A stretch of DNA of 38,856 nt from Bacteroidales bacterium (GCA_021740425.1 JAIOZV010000007.1:1-38856); one strand, 5' to 3'; positions 8,854 through 17,733 are shown, counted from the stretch's first letter. Translations and numbers: made by a program. Notes: a model not told the origin generated them from the sequence alone.

Positions 8854-11592
8854 TTATTTTGAATGAATGAATCTCCTTATTGCATCGTTTACCGGAATCT
8901 GCTTCTCAGGATGGGCTTGGCAGGGCATCCTATATTCATGTTTGTCCGGCCATTCCCCTCTTATATGCATGCCATACCTATTGTGATCCTTACCATCGGT
9001 ATCTTCTTCGAAAGAGTAACCAAACAAACTGTTTTTAGGATTGGGGTTGTTTAAAGTAATAGGTACTCCTGAAAAATCACCTTTTGTTTTTGTTTCTGAA
9101 AGATATGAATTGTACCAGACTTCTATTGTATGACAGTAATGTCCGGTAAATAGGTTATTATTAAATAAATAAACATCCATATCATTTGTTTCAATAGAAA
9201 TCCAACCCGCTTCCCATTCATAATACATTGCTGTAATTTTTTGAGTGGTGTAATTGTACTGATATTCATACTTAATGTCATTCACCCAGGTTACATAATT
9301 TACATTCCAATCCTGAAAAGTCCTTGAGAGCATATTCCCCGAAGCATCGTATAGGAATACGATTTGTGATTGATTTAGCCAGCCTCCAATGTTTGCATTC
9401 CATTCCTGATAAAGTGCAGAAAGCATGTCGTTGTTATTATTGTAGGTGTAACTGTACATCCAGTTATTTACCCAAACTCCTATACTTGTATTCCATTCCT
9501 GTTGAAGGTCAGAAAGCATATTTCCTACATCATCGTAAGTGTATATATTTTTTTCAGTATTTCCCCAGCTACCTATTGTAGAGTTCCATTCCTGATAAGT
9601 CTGTGAGAGCATGTTCCCAAATTCATCGTAAATGAAGGTAAATTGCAAGTTATTCATCCAACTGCCAAGATTTGAATTCCAATCCTGAAAAACCCGGGAG
9701 AGCATGTTTCCTATAGTATCATAGGTAAACTGGTATTGCGTAACATTGACCCAGGTACTGTTATTCAAACTCCAAATTTGATACATCTCAGAAAGTCGAT
9801 TCCCGGAAGCATCATAAGTGAAAATGAATTTTTCGATATTCTTCCAATTTCCAATACTTGAATTCCATTGCTTGGAAATTTCAGAGAGCATATTACCTGA
9901 AGTATCATAGGTGTAAATATACTGTTTGTAATTTACCCAATTTCCAATACTGCTATTCCAGTTTTGATACAGAACTGAAAGTAGATTCCCGGAATTATCG
10001 TATGAAAATAGTATTTGACTATTATTCTTCCAATTTCCAATGCTTATGTTCCAGGTTTGGTAAAGATTTGAAAGCATATTACCTGAGGCATCGTATGTAA
10101 AGTTGTATTTCCACCCATTCACCCAAATACCATATACCGAATTCCAAATCTGTATTAATTCTAAAATTTTATTTCCATTGGCATTGTATGTAAATTTTGT
10201 TTTTTGTTGTCCATTGGCTATTGTTGAATAGTTTATTGCACTGTCACAGAAGTAAACCAGTTCCTGGCTTGTTGTTGTGGTAAAACTAACTTCATTACCA
10301 TAAGCAGTACCAAACGTATTGCTTGCATAAGCCCTTACATAATAGCTTGTACTTTCGGTGAGGCCTGTTATGTTACTGGTAAAAGCCCCTGTTCCAGTGC
10401 CGTCATTGGTGAAACTATTGGTAGTGGTGGGATTGGGCGAAGTACTCCAACATACACCACGGGCTGTAACTGCGGCACTGCCTTCATCGCTTACATTGCC
10501 GCCGCAGGAAGCGGTGGTGGTAGTGATGATGGTAACTACATCTGTGTTAACTGTGGGAGGCGACTGGATGATAGTTGCTGAAGTAAAATTCATTTCATTA
10601 CCGTATGCAATGCCAGATGAATTAGTAGCATAAGCCCGCACATAATATGTTGTGCTTTCGGTGAGGCCTGTTATGTTACTGGTAAAGGCTCCTGTTCCAG
10701 CGCCATCGTTGGTAAAATTGTTTGCGGTGGTGGGATTGGGCGAAGTACTCCAACATACACCTCTTGCAGATATTGCAGCACTGCCTTCATCGGTTACAGT
10801 ACCTCCGCAGGTGGCTGTGGTGGCGGTGATGTTGGTTACGGCGGCCGTGCTTACGGTTGGTGGCAGTTGGGTGGTGTTGGCCTGCAGGTCGACCACATAG
10901 TCCGTATTTTCGGTAGGGTTATCAAAGGTGGTGTATTCGTAGTAGCCGGCGGCATTCACGGTATATTCGAGCATGTCGCCCGGTTGGAAACCAAAGGCGG
11001 TGGTTTCGTTGCCGGTTTTAAGTGCTGTATTTTCGTCCCAGGCCAAATATTTTATCCGGCTGGAACTGCCCGCTGTACTGAAAAGTTTTAAGGTTCGGCT
11101 TGCGCTGCCATCGCTCACCGAAAGCAGGTATATCCTGTTTTGCGGCACGGCCACTTCAAAGCGGTGGGTGCCACGGCCAAGCTCCAGTTCCAGTATGGCT
11201 GCAACAGCTCCCTGCTGGTCGTACATGGTAAGTTTTAAATCCTGCCGATCCTCGAGCCGGATGGACACAGTGGTTGTTCCGGCAAAGGGATTGGGGAAAT
11301 TGGGCTCCAGGGTGAATGATGCATTATGGCTATAGTTCATTTCAAAAATCCCGTAAGTTTCCTGCAGGACAAGTGTTGGCGAATCTCCCCACAAGGTTGT
11401 ATCGCCGCCCTGGGTGAGGTTGCTCACCTTAACGCTTTGCAACGGAACCGGATTGCCGGTTGTGGCATCCTTACCGCTGAAGGTAAGGGTGATGGGTGTG
11501 GTTTGGGCAAAGGCTGTCTGGATTATAAAAAGGCAGCATAAAACGGCCAGAAATGGGCGAAATGTTTGTTTTGTGTTGAGTGTTGGTTTCAT
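8854..11592 (-). CDS. Repeat surface protein, paralogue 3 (two FnIII-like domains, 10 repeats)
   Basis: The 912-residue product has signal peptide MKPTLNTKQT ... IIQTAFAQ, the shared beta module, the T9SS sorting-like module (PNFPNPFAGTTTVSI) and two tandem FnIII-like domains, each with ARGVCWSTSPNPTT. Only this paralogue has two. Then come a CDSAI cap, ten 31-residue repeats, a variant cap (CHTIEVWYNSYLS) and a charged tail. Its repeats are the most diverged of the four (NWKN, SWMN, GWLN replacing SWVN in places), so it may be the oldest array or one no longer homogenised. It begins 2 bp after the stop of paralogue 4, implying one transcript. The C-terminal tail is the least similar to the sisters. 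A surface or extracellular role is inferred, and no enzyme motif is present. Confidence 0.9.
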   Translation of the reverse strand: MKPTLNTKQTFRPFLAVLCCLFIIQTAFAQTTPITLTFSGKDATTGNPVPLQSVKVSNLTQGGDTTLWGDSPTLVLQETYGIFEMNYSHNASFTLEPNFPNPFAGTTTVSIRLEDRQDLKLTMYDQQGAVAAILELELGRGTHRFEVAVPQNRIYLLSVSDGSASRTLKLFSTAGSSSRIKYLAWDENTALKTGNETTAFGFQPGDMLEYTVNAAGYYEYTTFDNPTENTDYVVDLQANTTQLPPTVSTAAVTNITATTATCGGTVTDEGSAAISARGVCWSTSPNPTTANNFTNDGAGTGAFTSNITGLTESTTYYVRAYATNSSGIAYGNEMNFTSATIIQSPPTVNTDVVTIITTTTASCGGNVSDEGSAAVTARGVCWSTSPNPTTTNSFTNDGTGTGAFTSNITGLTESTSYYVRAYASNTFGTAYGNEVSFTTTTSQELVYFCDSAINYSTIANGQQKTKFTYNANGNKILELIQIWNSVYGIWVNGWKYNFTYDASGNMLSNLYQTWNISIGNWKNNSQILFSYDNSGNLLSVLYQNWNSSIGNWVNYKQYIYTYDTSGNMLSEISKQWNSSIGNWKNIEKFIFTYDASGNRLSEMYQIWSLNNSTWVNVTQYQFTYDTIGNMLSRVFQDWNSNLGSWMNNLQFTFIYDEFGNMLSQTYQEWNSTIGSWGNTEKNIYTYDDVGNMLSDLQQEWNTSIGVWVNNWMYSYTYNNNNDMLSALYQEWNANIGGWLNQSQIVFLYDASGNMLSRTFQDWNVNYVTWVNDIKYEYQYNYTTQKITAMYYEWEAGWISIETNDMDVYLFNNNLFTGHYCHTIEVWYNSYLSETKTKGDFSGVPITLNNPNPKNSLFGYSFEEDTDGKDHNRYGMHIRGEWPDKHEYRMPCQAHPEKQIPVNDAIRRFIHSK
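9259..10188 (-). repeat. 10 tandem 93-bp repeats, diverged
   Basis: Ten units of exactly 93 bp run from YNANGNK (10188) to the residue before YNYTTQK (9259). Register is kept without indels despite strong sequence divergence between units, which suggests that the 31-residue length is structurally constrained. Confidence 0.88.
10290..10840 (-). repeat. Tandem duplication of the FnIII-like domain (303-bp offset)
   Basis: Within paralogue 3, two adjacent copies of the FnIII-like coding segment are offset by 303 bp (101 codons). For example, 'aggcctgttatgttactgg' occurs at 10361 and 10664. Both copies encode ARGVCWSTSPNPTT and YYVRAYA. The sister genes have one copy, so this is an internal domain duplication. 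Confidence 0.85.
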
Positions 11593-11594
11593 TG

Positions 11595-14240
11595 TTAAAT
11601 ATTTTTGTGAAAGTTATTCATTCTGGGTTTTATTGGGTTGGGACAGAAGTTAGGAATCGGCTTTTCATTGTGATTAAAATCAGGACTCCTGTCAAAATGC
11701 ATGTAATCTGGTTTTTTCATTTCGGGCATTTCAAGTAAATTTTCCACCTCAGTCCGCTTTTTTTCTCCGAAATGCCCGTGGGGAGGGTAATTTCCATCAG
11801 TTGCACCTGATGTTGAAATATCTGAATGTATGCGGGATAATAACATCTTATAATTGTTGTTGCTTGATGGGTATTCATCCCACCAGACTTCTAATTTAGA
11901 ACAGTCGTCCTCCCCATTCCATAAATAATTATCGTTTAAAATAATTGGCGTTCCATATTCACATATTGCAGAAATCCATCCACCCGACCAGACATAGTAC
12001 ATCCAGGTAATCTTTTTGATGGCATAATCATACGTGTATTCATGTTTATAGAAATTTATCCAGGCTCCGTAAGATGAGTCCCAGTATTGATAAATCTCTG
12101 AAAGACTATTCCCTGATGCATCATAAGTATAGAGATATTGATAGCTGTTTACCCAGATATCAAGTTCAGAGCTCCAAACTTGATAAGTATTCAAAAGTCG
12201 ATTACCAACGGCATCATATGTGTAAAGGTATTGCCAGTCATTCACCCAACTTCCAATATTGGTGTTCCATTCCTGATATGTCCATGAAAGCGTGTTCCCT
12301 GAGGCATCGTAAGTGTAGAGGCGCTGATTGTAGTTCACCCAACTACCAATTGTGGAGTTCCAACTCTGTTCAGTCTCTGATAGCTTGTTGCCGTAAGCAT
12401 CGTAGGTATAAAGTTCTTGCCAGTAGTTCACCCAACTGCCTATGGTGGAGTTCCAAATCAGGCCTTTCTCAGAAAGCCTGTTCCCGGAAGCATCGTAGGT
12501 GTAAAGGGCTTGTGAGGTGTTTACCCAACTGCCAATGGTGGTGTCCCATTCCTGATAAAGTGATGAAAGCCTGTTCCCAGAAGCATCGTAAGTGTAAAGC
12601 GATTGATCGAAGTTTATCCAACTGCCAATATTGGTATTCCACTCCTGATAAGTATAGGAAAGCATATTCCCGGAAGCATCGTAAGTGTGGAGTACTTGCC
12701 AGTCATTCACCCAATTATTAATATTTGTATTCCACACCAGATAGGTATATGAAAGTCGATTCCCGAAACCATCAAATGTGTAAAGATCACGCCAATAGTT
12801 CACCCAGTTACCAATTTCAGTCTGCCAATGCTGATAAATTTCGGATAATTGGTTTCCCTGGGAATCGTAGGTGTAGAGGTGCTGGTAAACATTTACCCAA
12901 CTGCCAATGGTGCCATTCCAGTTCTGATAAGTCCATGAAAGTAAATTCCCAGAGGTATCGAAAGTGCCAATATTTTGAATATTGTTCACCCAACTGCCAA
13001 TTTCGGTGTTCCAAACCTGACTCAAGTGTGAAAGTCTGTTTCCAAGTGAATCGTAGGTGTAAATGTCTTGGTCATCATTCACCCAGACGCCATAAGTAGC
13101 ATTTAAATACTTGTATGTTTTTTTTAAAATTTGTCCATCGTGGTTATATGCAAAAACAACTTTTTTAGTAATGGATTCATTGTAGATAATTACACTGTCG
13201 CAAACATATACAGGTTCCAGGGCGGTTGTGGTAAAACTCACTTCATTGCCATACGCTGTGCCAAATTGGTTACTTGCATAAGCACGCAGATAGTAAGTTG
13301 TACTGGCAGTGAGGCCGGCTATGGTGCTGGTAAAAGTTCCTGTTCCAACGCCATCGTTGGTAAAATTATTGGCAGTGGTGGGATTGGGCGAAGTGCTCCA
13401 ACAAACGCCCCTGGCGGTTACGACAGCGCTGCCCTCATCCGTTACATTTCCACCGCAGGTGGCAGTGGTGGCGGTGATGTTGGTAACAGCGGCGGTGGTT
13501 ACTGTGGGAGGTAGTTCGGTGGTGTTTTGCTGCATCTCGAAAACATAAGGGGTGCTTTCGGTTGGATTGTCGTAGGTGGTGTATTCGTAGTAGCCTGTAG
13601 CATTTACGGTATATTCGAGCATGTCGCCCGGTTGGAAACCAAAGGCGGTGGTTTCGTTCCCGGTTTTAAGTGCTGTATTTTCGTCCCAGGCCAAGTATTT
13701 TATCCGGCTGGAACTGCCCGCTGTGCTGAAAAGTTTTAAGGTCCGGGTTGCGCTGCCGTCGCTCACCGAAAGCAGGTAAAGCCGGTTTTGTGGCACGGCC
13801 ACCTCAAAGCGGTGCGCGCCACGGCTGAATTCCTGTTCAAGGCTGGCTGCAATACTTCCCTGCTGGTCGTACATGGTAAGTGTTAAATCCTGCCGGTTTT
13901 GGAGTTGGATGCTTACGGTGCTTGTCCCTGCAAAGGGGTTGGGGAAGTTGGGCTCCAGGGTGAATGATGCATTTTGCCCATAGTTCATTTCAAAAATCCC
14001 GTAGGATTCCTGCAGGACAAGCGAAGGGGTATCACCCCATAGGGTGGTATCGCCACCCTGGGTGAGGTTGCTCACCATGACGCTTTGCAATGTTACGGTG
14101 TTGCCGGTTGTGGCATCTTTACCGCTGAAGTTGAGGGTTATGGGTGTGGTTTGGGCAAAGGCAGCCTGGATAATGAAAAGGCAGATTAAAATGGCCATAA
14201 AAAGCCTCATGGATGGTATTGAGCTGAGTGTTGTTTTCAT
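11595..14240 (-). CDS. Repeat surface protein, paralogue 4 (12 x 31-residue repeats), first of the array
   Basis: This 881-residue protein is the promoter-proximal member of the four-gene array. Parts: signal peptide (MKTTLSSIPSMRLFMAILIC ... AAFAQ), the NLTQGGDTTLWGDTPSLVL module, the T9SS sorting-like module (PNFPNPFAGTSTVSI, MYDQQGSIAA), one FnIII-like domain, a CDSVI cap, twelve 31-residue repeats, the CSKLEVWWDEYPSS cap, and a charged tail with LLEMPEMKKP and PDFNHNEKPIPNF, closely matching paralogue 2. Its ATG overlaps the stop of the lipoprotein gene at 14237-15907 (ATGA), so translation is probably coupled. The repeats are moderately diverged. Surface display is inferred from the signal peptide, the sorting-like module and the company it keeps. 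Confidence 0.9.
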   Translation of the reverse strand: MKTTLSSIPSMRLFMAILICLFIIQAAFAQTTPITLNFSGKDATTGNTVTLQSVMVSNLTQGGDTTLWGDTPSLVLQESYGIFEMNYGQNASFTLEPNFPNPFAGTSTVSIQLQNRQDLTLTMYDQQGSIAASLEQEFSRGAHRFEVAVPQNRLYLLSVSDGSATRTLKLFSTAGSSSRIKYLAWDENTALKTGNETTAFGFQPGDMLEYTVNATGYYEYTTYDNPTESTPYVFEMQQNTTELPPTVTTAAVTNITATTATCGGNVTDEGSAVVTARGVCWSTSPNPTTANNFTNDGVGTGTFTSTIAGLTASTTYYLRAYASNQFGTAYGNEVSFTTTALEPVYVCDSVIIYNESITKKVVFAYNHDGQILKKTYKYLNATYGVWVNDDQDIYTYDSLGNRLSHLSQVWNTEIGSWVNNIQNIGTFDTSGNLLSWTYQNWNGTIGSWVNVYQHLYTYDSQGNQLSEIYQHWQTEIGNWVNYWRDLYTFDGFGNRLSYTYLVWNTNINNWVNDWQVLHTYDASGNMLSYTYQEWNTNIGSWINFDQSLYTYDASGNRLSSLYQEWDTTIGSWVNTSQALYTYDASGNRLSEKGLIWNSTIGSWVNYWQELYTYDAYGNKLSETEQSWNSTIGSWVNYNQRLYTYDASGNTLSWTYQEWNTNIGSWVNDWQYLYTYDAVGNRLLNTYQVWSSELDIWVNSYQYLYTYDASGNSLSEIYQYWDSSYGAWINFYKHEYTYDYAIKKITWMYYVWSGGWISAICEYGTPIILNDNYLWNGEDDCSKLEVWWDEYPSSNNNYKMLLSRIHSDISTSGATDGNYPPHGHFGEKKRTEVENLLEMPEMKKPDYMHFDRSPDFNHNEKPIPNFCPNPIKPRMNNFHKNI
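12033..13148 (-). repeat. 12 tandem 93-bp repeats
   Basis: Twelve units of exactly 93 bp run from YNHDGQ (13148) to the residue before YDYAIKK (12033), 1116 bp, the same length as the array of paralogue 1. Units are moderately diverged; WVN and the YD.xGN turn are the most constant parts. Confidence 0.9.
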
Positions 14241-15907
14241 CGGATATGGTTTAATTTGTTGTTGTCATCAGGTAAGATGGTTCTGTAAAATGTAAATTCA
14301 GCATAAACATCTTTAATAATAATATGATTAAAATTTTCATCTAAAAAATCTAATTTGGCACTGAATTGACCCGATATCATTTCAAAATTCAGGGCAGTAA
14401 TGGTTACAGTTCCATTGAATGAATTTAGGTATCTCTCTGGGTTATTCTGTGTAGGGCAATTTGTACTCCAGTATGAACTGGCAGAATTACCAAGGCCAAT
14501 CCAATTAGGAAAAGGAAACACATACAAAGAAACATCTCCACTATTTTCATTCCAGGAACCTTCAAAACATGGTTGGTTAATATCATATGTTCTAACTGAT
14601 AAAGGATTTAATAAATTTATCTGGAGACCATCATAACCAATATAATATCTTCCAAATTGACCTTGACCATGACTCCCAACCGCATAATATGTTTCATAGT
14701 AATAAGTGACACCATCTATTGAAAGATTGAGCCATGAAAGGTTTCCAGAACTTGTACCAGTGGTTTGAAATGAAAGCTGGTTGCCGTAATAGTCACGCCC
14801 TGTAATAAAATCGTAAGTGTAGGCTCGCACATAGTACTTGGTGTTGGACATTAGATTGGTAAGCGTACTTGAGAACTCACCCAAGGTATTTCCATCATTG
14901 GTATGATCATTAATAATTGTTGGATCGGGTGATGTGCTCCAGCAAACGCCACGTGAAGTAAGGTCGATAGTGCCAGTTCCTGAATAGGAAATTTCGCCAC
15001 CACAAACGGCTGTATGGTCTGTAATATCTGTAACTTGTTTGGTAATAACCCTGATACTATTACCCGTATCGCAACGTACTTCATATAAAAGGCAATGCTG
15101 TTTTTCTATTGTTATTACATCCTCACCTATTAAATTTGTCCAGCTCCAGCTTTCATCTCTTAATAAGAACTTAACGGCATATTCCCCCTCTTGAAGTAAT
15201 TGATATTGGTAACCACTGCGACTTCCTAATGGTGGGTAATCGATCGTGTATCCGCCATATTCGCACTCCGGGATACCTGAAAAGCTTCCCACCAACGTTA
15301 CAGAATGATCAAAATGGGGAGAAATTGCATTTCCCCCTAACCAATACATATCAACTCTTACAGGCAGATTGCAGCTTTCTTCAGTTGTATAAAAAGTTAC
15401 TCTTCCCCTGTCCCATCCATAAGGGTTGTTTAAAAAGCGTTCCACATGGAAATTTCCCTTCAGGACTATTTCGCTTGTACTATCCCTTTCCGCAATCTGC
15501 CTGGTAAGATTTACATCAAAATCCCCGTCAACATAATCATTGCCAAGTTCTGAGATTGTAATACTCCCCTGCTCCTGGTCTATGCTTTTATAATAATATT
15601 CTCCATCAAAATAGGAACAGCCATTTTCAGTAGTATTTCCAACAGTAAAAGATCCGATAGCGGGTGATGTTAATAAAAAACTAAATTCATTATTATTTTG
15701 ATCACGACCATTTACAATTAAATTTTCACCTTCCTGGCAGGCATAAAGCTCTGTTGGGCTCCATGCCAGCCCATCAATGGTCATATCTATGTGGCCATCG
15801 GAATTTTGAGCCTGGCTTGAATCTTCGTCTTTTTTGCATCCATAATAAACAAAAGCTACGAATGCAGTGATGAAGATGGTGAGAACTATTACATTGATCT
15901 TTTTCAT
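14237..15907 (-). CDS. Surface lipoprotein with FnIII-like domain
   Basis: This is a 556-residue predicted lipoprotein: signal peptide with VYYGC followed by KKDEDS, an acidic tail fitting the Bacteroidota surface-lipoprotein export signal. Residues about 40-280 are beta-rich and begin with MTIDGLAWSP, reminiscent of DUF6252-type lipoproteins. An FnIII-like GVCWSTSPDPT domain is at about 285-380. The last part (from about 390, LNLSIDGVTYYYE) again looks like a DUF6252-like sheet domain. No catalytic motif is visible. Its stop overlaps the start of repeat paralogue 4, the same lipoprotein-then-secreted-protein arrangement as 2089-3705 with the FISUMP gene, so a partner or anchoring role for the repeat protein is possible (inference). 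Confidence 0.85.
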   Translation of the reverse strand: MKKINVIVLTIFITAFVAFVYYGCKKDEDSSQAQNSDGHIDMTIDGLAWSPTELYACQEGENLIVNGRDQNNNEFSFLLTSPAIGSFTVGNTTENGCSYFDGEYYYKSIDQEQGSITISELGNDYVDGDFDVNLTRQIAERDSTSEIVLKGNFHVERFLNNPYGWDRGRVTFYTTEESCNLPVRVDMYWLGGNAISPHFDHSVTLVGSFSGIPECEYGGYTIDYPPLGSRSGYQYQLLQEGEYAVKFLLRDESWSWTNLIGEDVITIEKQHCLLYEVRCDTGNSIRVITKQVTDITDHTAVCGGEISYSGTGTIDLTSRGVCWSTSPDPTIINDHTNDGNTLGEFSSTLTNLMSNTKYYVRAYTYDFITGRDYYGNQLSFQTTGTSSGNLSWLNLSIDGVTYYYETYYAVGSHGQGQFGRYYIGYDGLQINLLNPLSVRTYDINQPCFEGSWNENSGDVSLYVFPFPNWIGLGNSASSYWSTNCPTQNNPERYLNSFNGTVTITALNFEMISGQFSAKLDFLDENFNHIIIKDVYAEFTFYRTILPDDNNKLNHIR

Positions 15908-15950
15908 GATGTTGAGTTTTTATGGTTTGAACAATTTAATATAATCTTGT

Positions 15951-17621
15951 CTAATTGGAGCCCCAGTAGATTTCTATATCATCAGGTTTGTTAATTCCGG
16001 TTATGAAATTGCTGTATGTACCAGTATTTAAATCCAATTTAATTACTCTATTCTCGAAATTTATGGATGCGTATGCTATTGCCCCATCAATTGAAATACC
16101 TGTTAAATTCCCATTGGGTACAGTTGTGATTAAACTCGGATTTGAATTGTTAGTAAATGAATGAATTTTAGTTGCCTGGCATAAATAATATGTGCCGTTC
16201 GAATAGCCTACTGCACCCAACCAGCCTTGTAGGTTACTAAAATCCTTAAATATGCCGGTAGAATAATTATTCAGATCAATACTGATTATGCCATTATTTC
16301 CATTTTCGGAGACTATAAGTTTATCATTAACAACTATACCTTTAACATTTTGTAGAGAAGCACTATTAGCATTTGGCATGGATACTTCTGTAATATAATT
16401 CCCGTTGAAGTCGGTAAAATAAACTTTGTCATATTGATTATCAAGAAAAGCAAAACCCTGGTTAGGTATGACAACAAAAGCAATTTTATAATCAACTTGC
16501 GAGGCGATTGGAATGGATGCGATGAGGTTTCCATTAATCGAATATTTTTTAACATAATCCGAAGTTAAAGTATAAATGTAATTGTCAAATATTTCAATGT
16601 CATAACATCCTGATGAAAAATAGCTTGAGTTACCGTATTTATCAACTTTATATACACCATCATAAGCACTTACGATTAGGTATTCCATTGATTGGCCTTG
16701 AATCGGTGTAAAGCTCACCTCATTTCCATAACTCGTTCCTTTGCTATTGGTAGCATAAGCCCTGACAAAGTAATTTATTCCTTGAGAAAGCCCCGCAATA
16801 CTGCTTGTGAACTGCCCCGTTCCATTTCCATCGTTTGTATGGTTATTTGAGATTGTCGGGTTTTGGGAAGTGCTCCAGCAAACGCCCCGGGCTATAACAC
16901 TACTTCCGCCGTCATCTGTTATGTTTCCACCACAGGTGGCACTATTTCCGGTAATATTGGTAACATTCAGCGTCGCAACTACAGGTAAATCAGATGAAGA
17001 TGACTCGATGATTTCCGAGAAACCATCGCTGTCATAAAGGATTCTGCCTGTGCCATTTGGTATAAACACGCCTCCAGGATTACCTTTGTCATCAATCATA
17101 AAATTAGCAAAATAAAAATCATCAAGTCCGCCAGTAACAACTTTTGCTGAATAAATCTCCACCATGTCTGCATGATATCCCATAATTTCAACATCCACTT
17201 TTGCAAAAACAGTAAACTTGTTGTTTTCTCCAACAATAAATCCACCCTTGCCAACTCCTGTTTCGCCACCACCATCGTAGTCAATTTTTACAGTAAGTGC
17301 TGTGTTGTTTTGTTCGTAAAACTTCATGTTCAGGTCAACAAATTGAGTCCCTAAATCAACATCACCGGGTACTGTTGTCTTCAATAAAATCATGGGTGTC
17401 GCCAAGTATGTGTTTTCAAAATCAGGAGGAGTATTTCCCCGGTGAACAGGCATACCTAAATCAATTATTTCCTGAAGAATATCAGCCGGTACAATGTTTT
17501 GGATGTCGTTACTCAAACCATCATAAACGGCTTCATTATTATCATCCTCGTCTTTTTCGCAGCCGGGTGCCAACATAATCGCTATTGCAATCACAAATAG
17601 AAATGAAGTAATGTTTTTCAT
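15951..17621 (-). CDS. Surface lipoprotein with FnIII-like domain and beta-propeller
   Basis: This is a 556-residue predicted lipoprotein: signal peptide ending APGC, then EKDEDDN, an acid-rich export signal. An N-terminal domain (about 30-205) is unassigned. An FnIII-like module (about 212-307) carries ARGVCWSTSQNPT and YFVRAYA. The C-terminal 240 residues consist of short repeats typical of an NHL/Kelch-like beta-propeller (for example VDKYGNSSYF, YSINGNLIASI, FTDFNGNYITEV, IDLNNYSTGI, LDLNTGTYSNF). A binding role outside the cell is inferred. It lies 43 bp upstream of the next lipoprotein gene and 160 bp downstream of the large vWA gene, so it may be the first gene of the 1-17.6 kb operon. 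Confidence 0.85.
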   Translation of the reverse strand: MKNITSFLFVIAIAIMLAPGCEKDEDDNNEAVYDGLSNDIQNIVPADILQEIIDLGMPVHRGNTPPDFENTYLATPMILLKTTVPGDVDLGTQFVDLNMKFYEQNNTALTVKIDYDGGGETGVGKGGFIVGENNKFTVFAKVDVEIMGYHADMVEIYSAKVVTGGLDDFYFANFMIDDKGNPGGVFIPNGTGRILYDSDGFSEIIESSSSDLPVVATLNVTNITGNSATCGGNITDDGGSSVIARGVCWSTSQNPTISNNHTNDGNGTGQFTSSIAGLSQGINYFVRAYATNSKGTSYGNEVSFTPIQGQSMEYLIVSAYDGVYKVDKYGNSSYFSSGCYDIEIFDNYIYTLTSDYVKKYSINGNLIASIPIASQVDYKIAFVVIPNQGFAFLDNQYDKVYFTDFNGNYITEVSMPNANSASLQNVKGIVVNDKLIVSENGNNGIISIDLNNYSTGIFKDFSNLQGWLGAVGYSNGTYYLCQATKIHSFTNNSNPSLITTVPNGNLTGISIDGAIAYASINFENRVIKLDLNTGTYSNFITGINKPDDIEIYWGSN

Positions 17622-17691
17622 AGTTTTTGTTTTTTTGTTATTTTGATCAATTCATGTCTGACAATTATATTTCTTTATCCACTCCTCCTCG

Positions 17692-17733
17692 CCCTGAATC
17701 TCCTGGAAGGAAATTCTGCCATGAGATTCAGGG
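17692..17733 (-). terminator. Strong stem-loop between vWA gene and surface-protein operon
   Basis: A perfect 11-bp inverted repeat (ccctgaatctc at 17692-17702 and gagattcaggg at 17723-17733) is extended, after one mismatch, by TGG/CCA (17704-17706 with 17719-17721). It begins 48 bases after the stop of the vWA gene. No U-tract follows on the minus-strand transcript, so it is not a textbook intrinsic terminator. It may be an mRNA-stabilising or processing hairpin that separates two transcription units. Confidence 0.45.

Noticed and set aside
4150..13148. Possible CRISPR or non-coding satellite arrays
   Set aside because: Units are contiguous 93-bp coding repeats without spacers, in frame with flanking domains, and variation follows codon structure.
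3712..14240. RHS/YD-repeat polymorphic toxins
   Set aside because: The YDASGN motif recalls YD repeats, but there is no RHS core motif, no variable toxin C-terminus and no adjacent immunity gene; the tails are short and conserved between paralogues.
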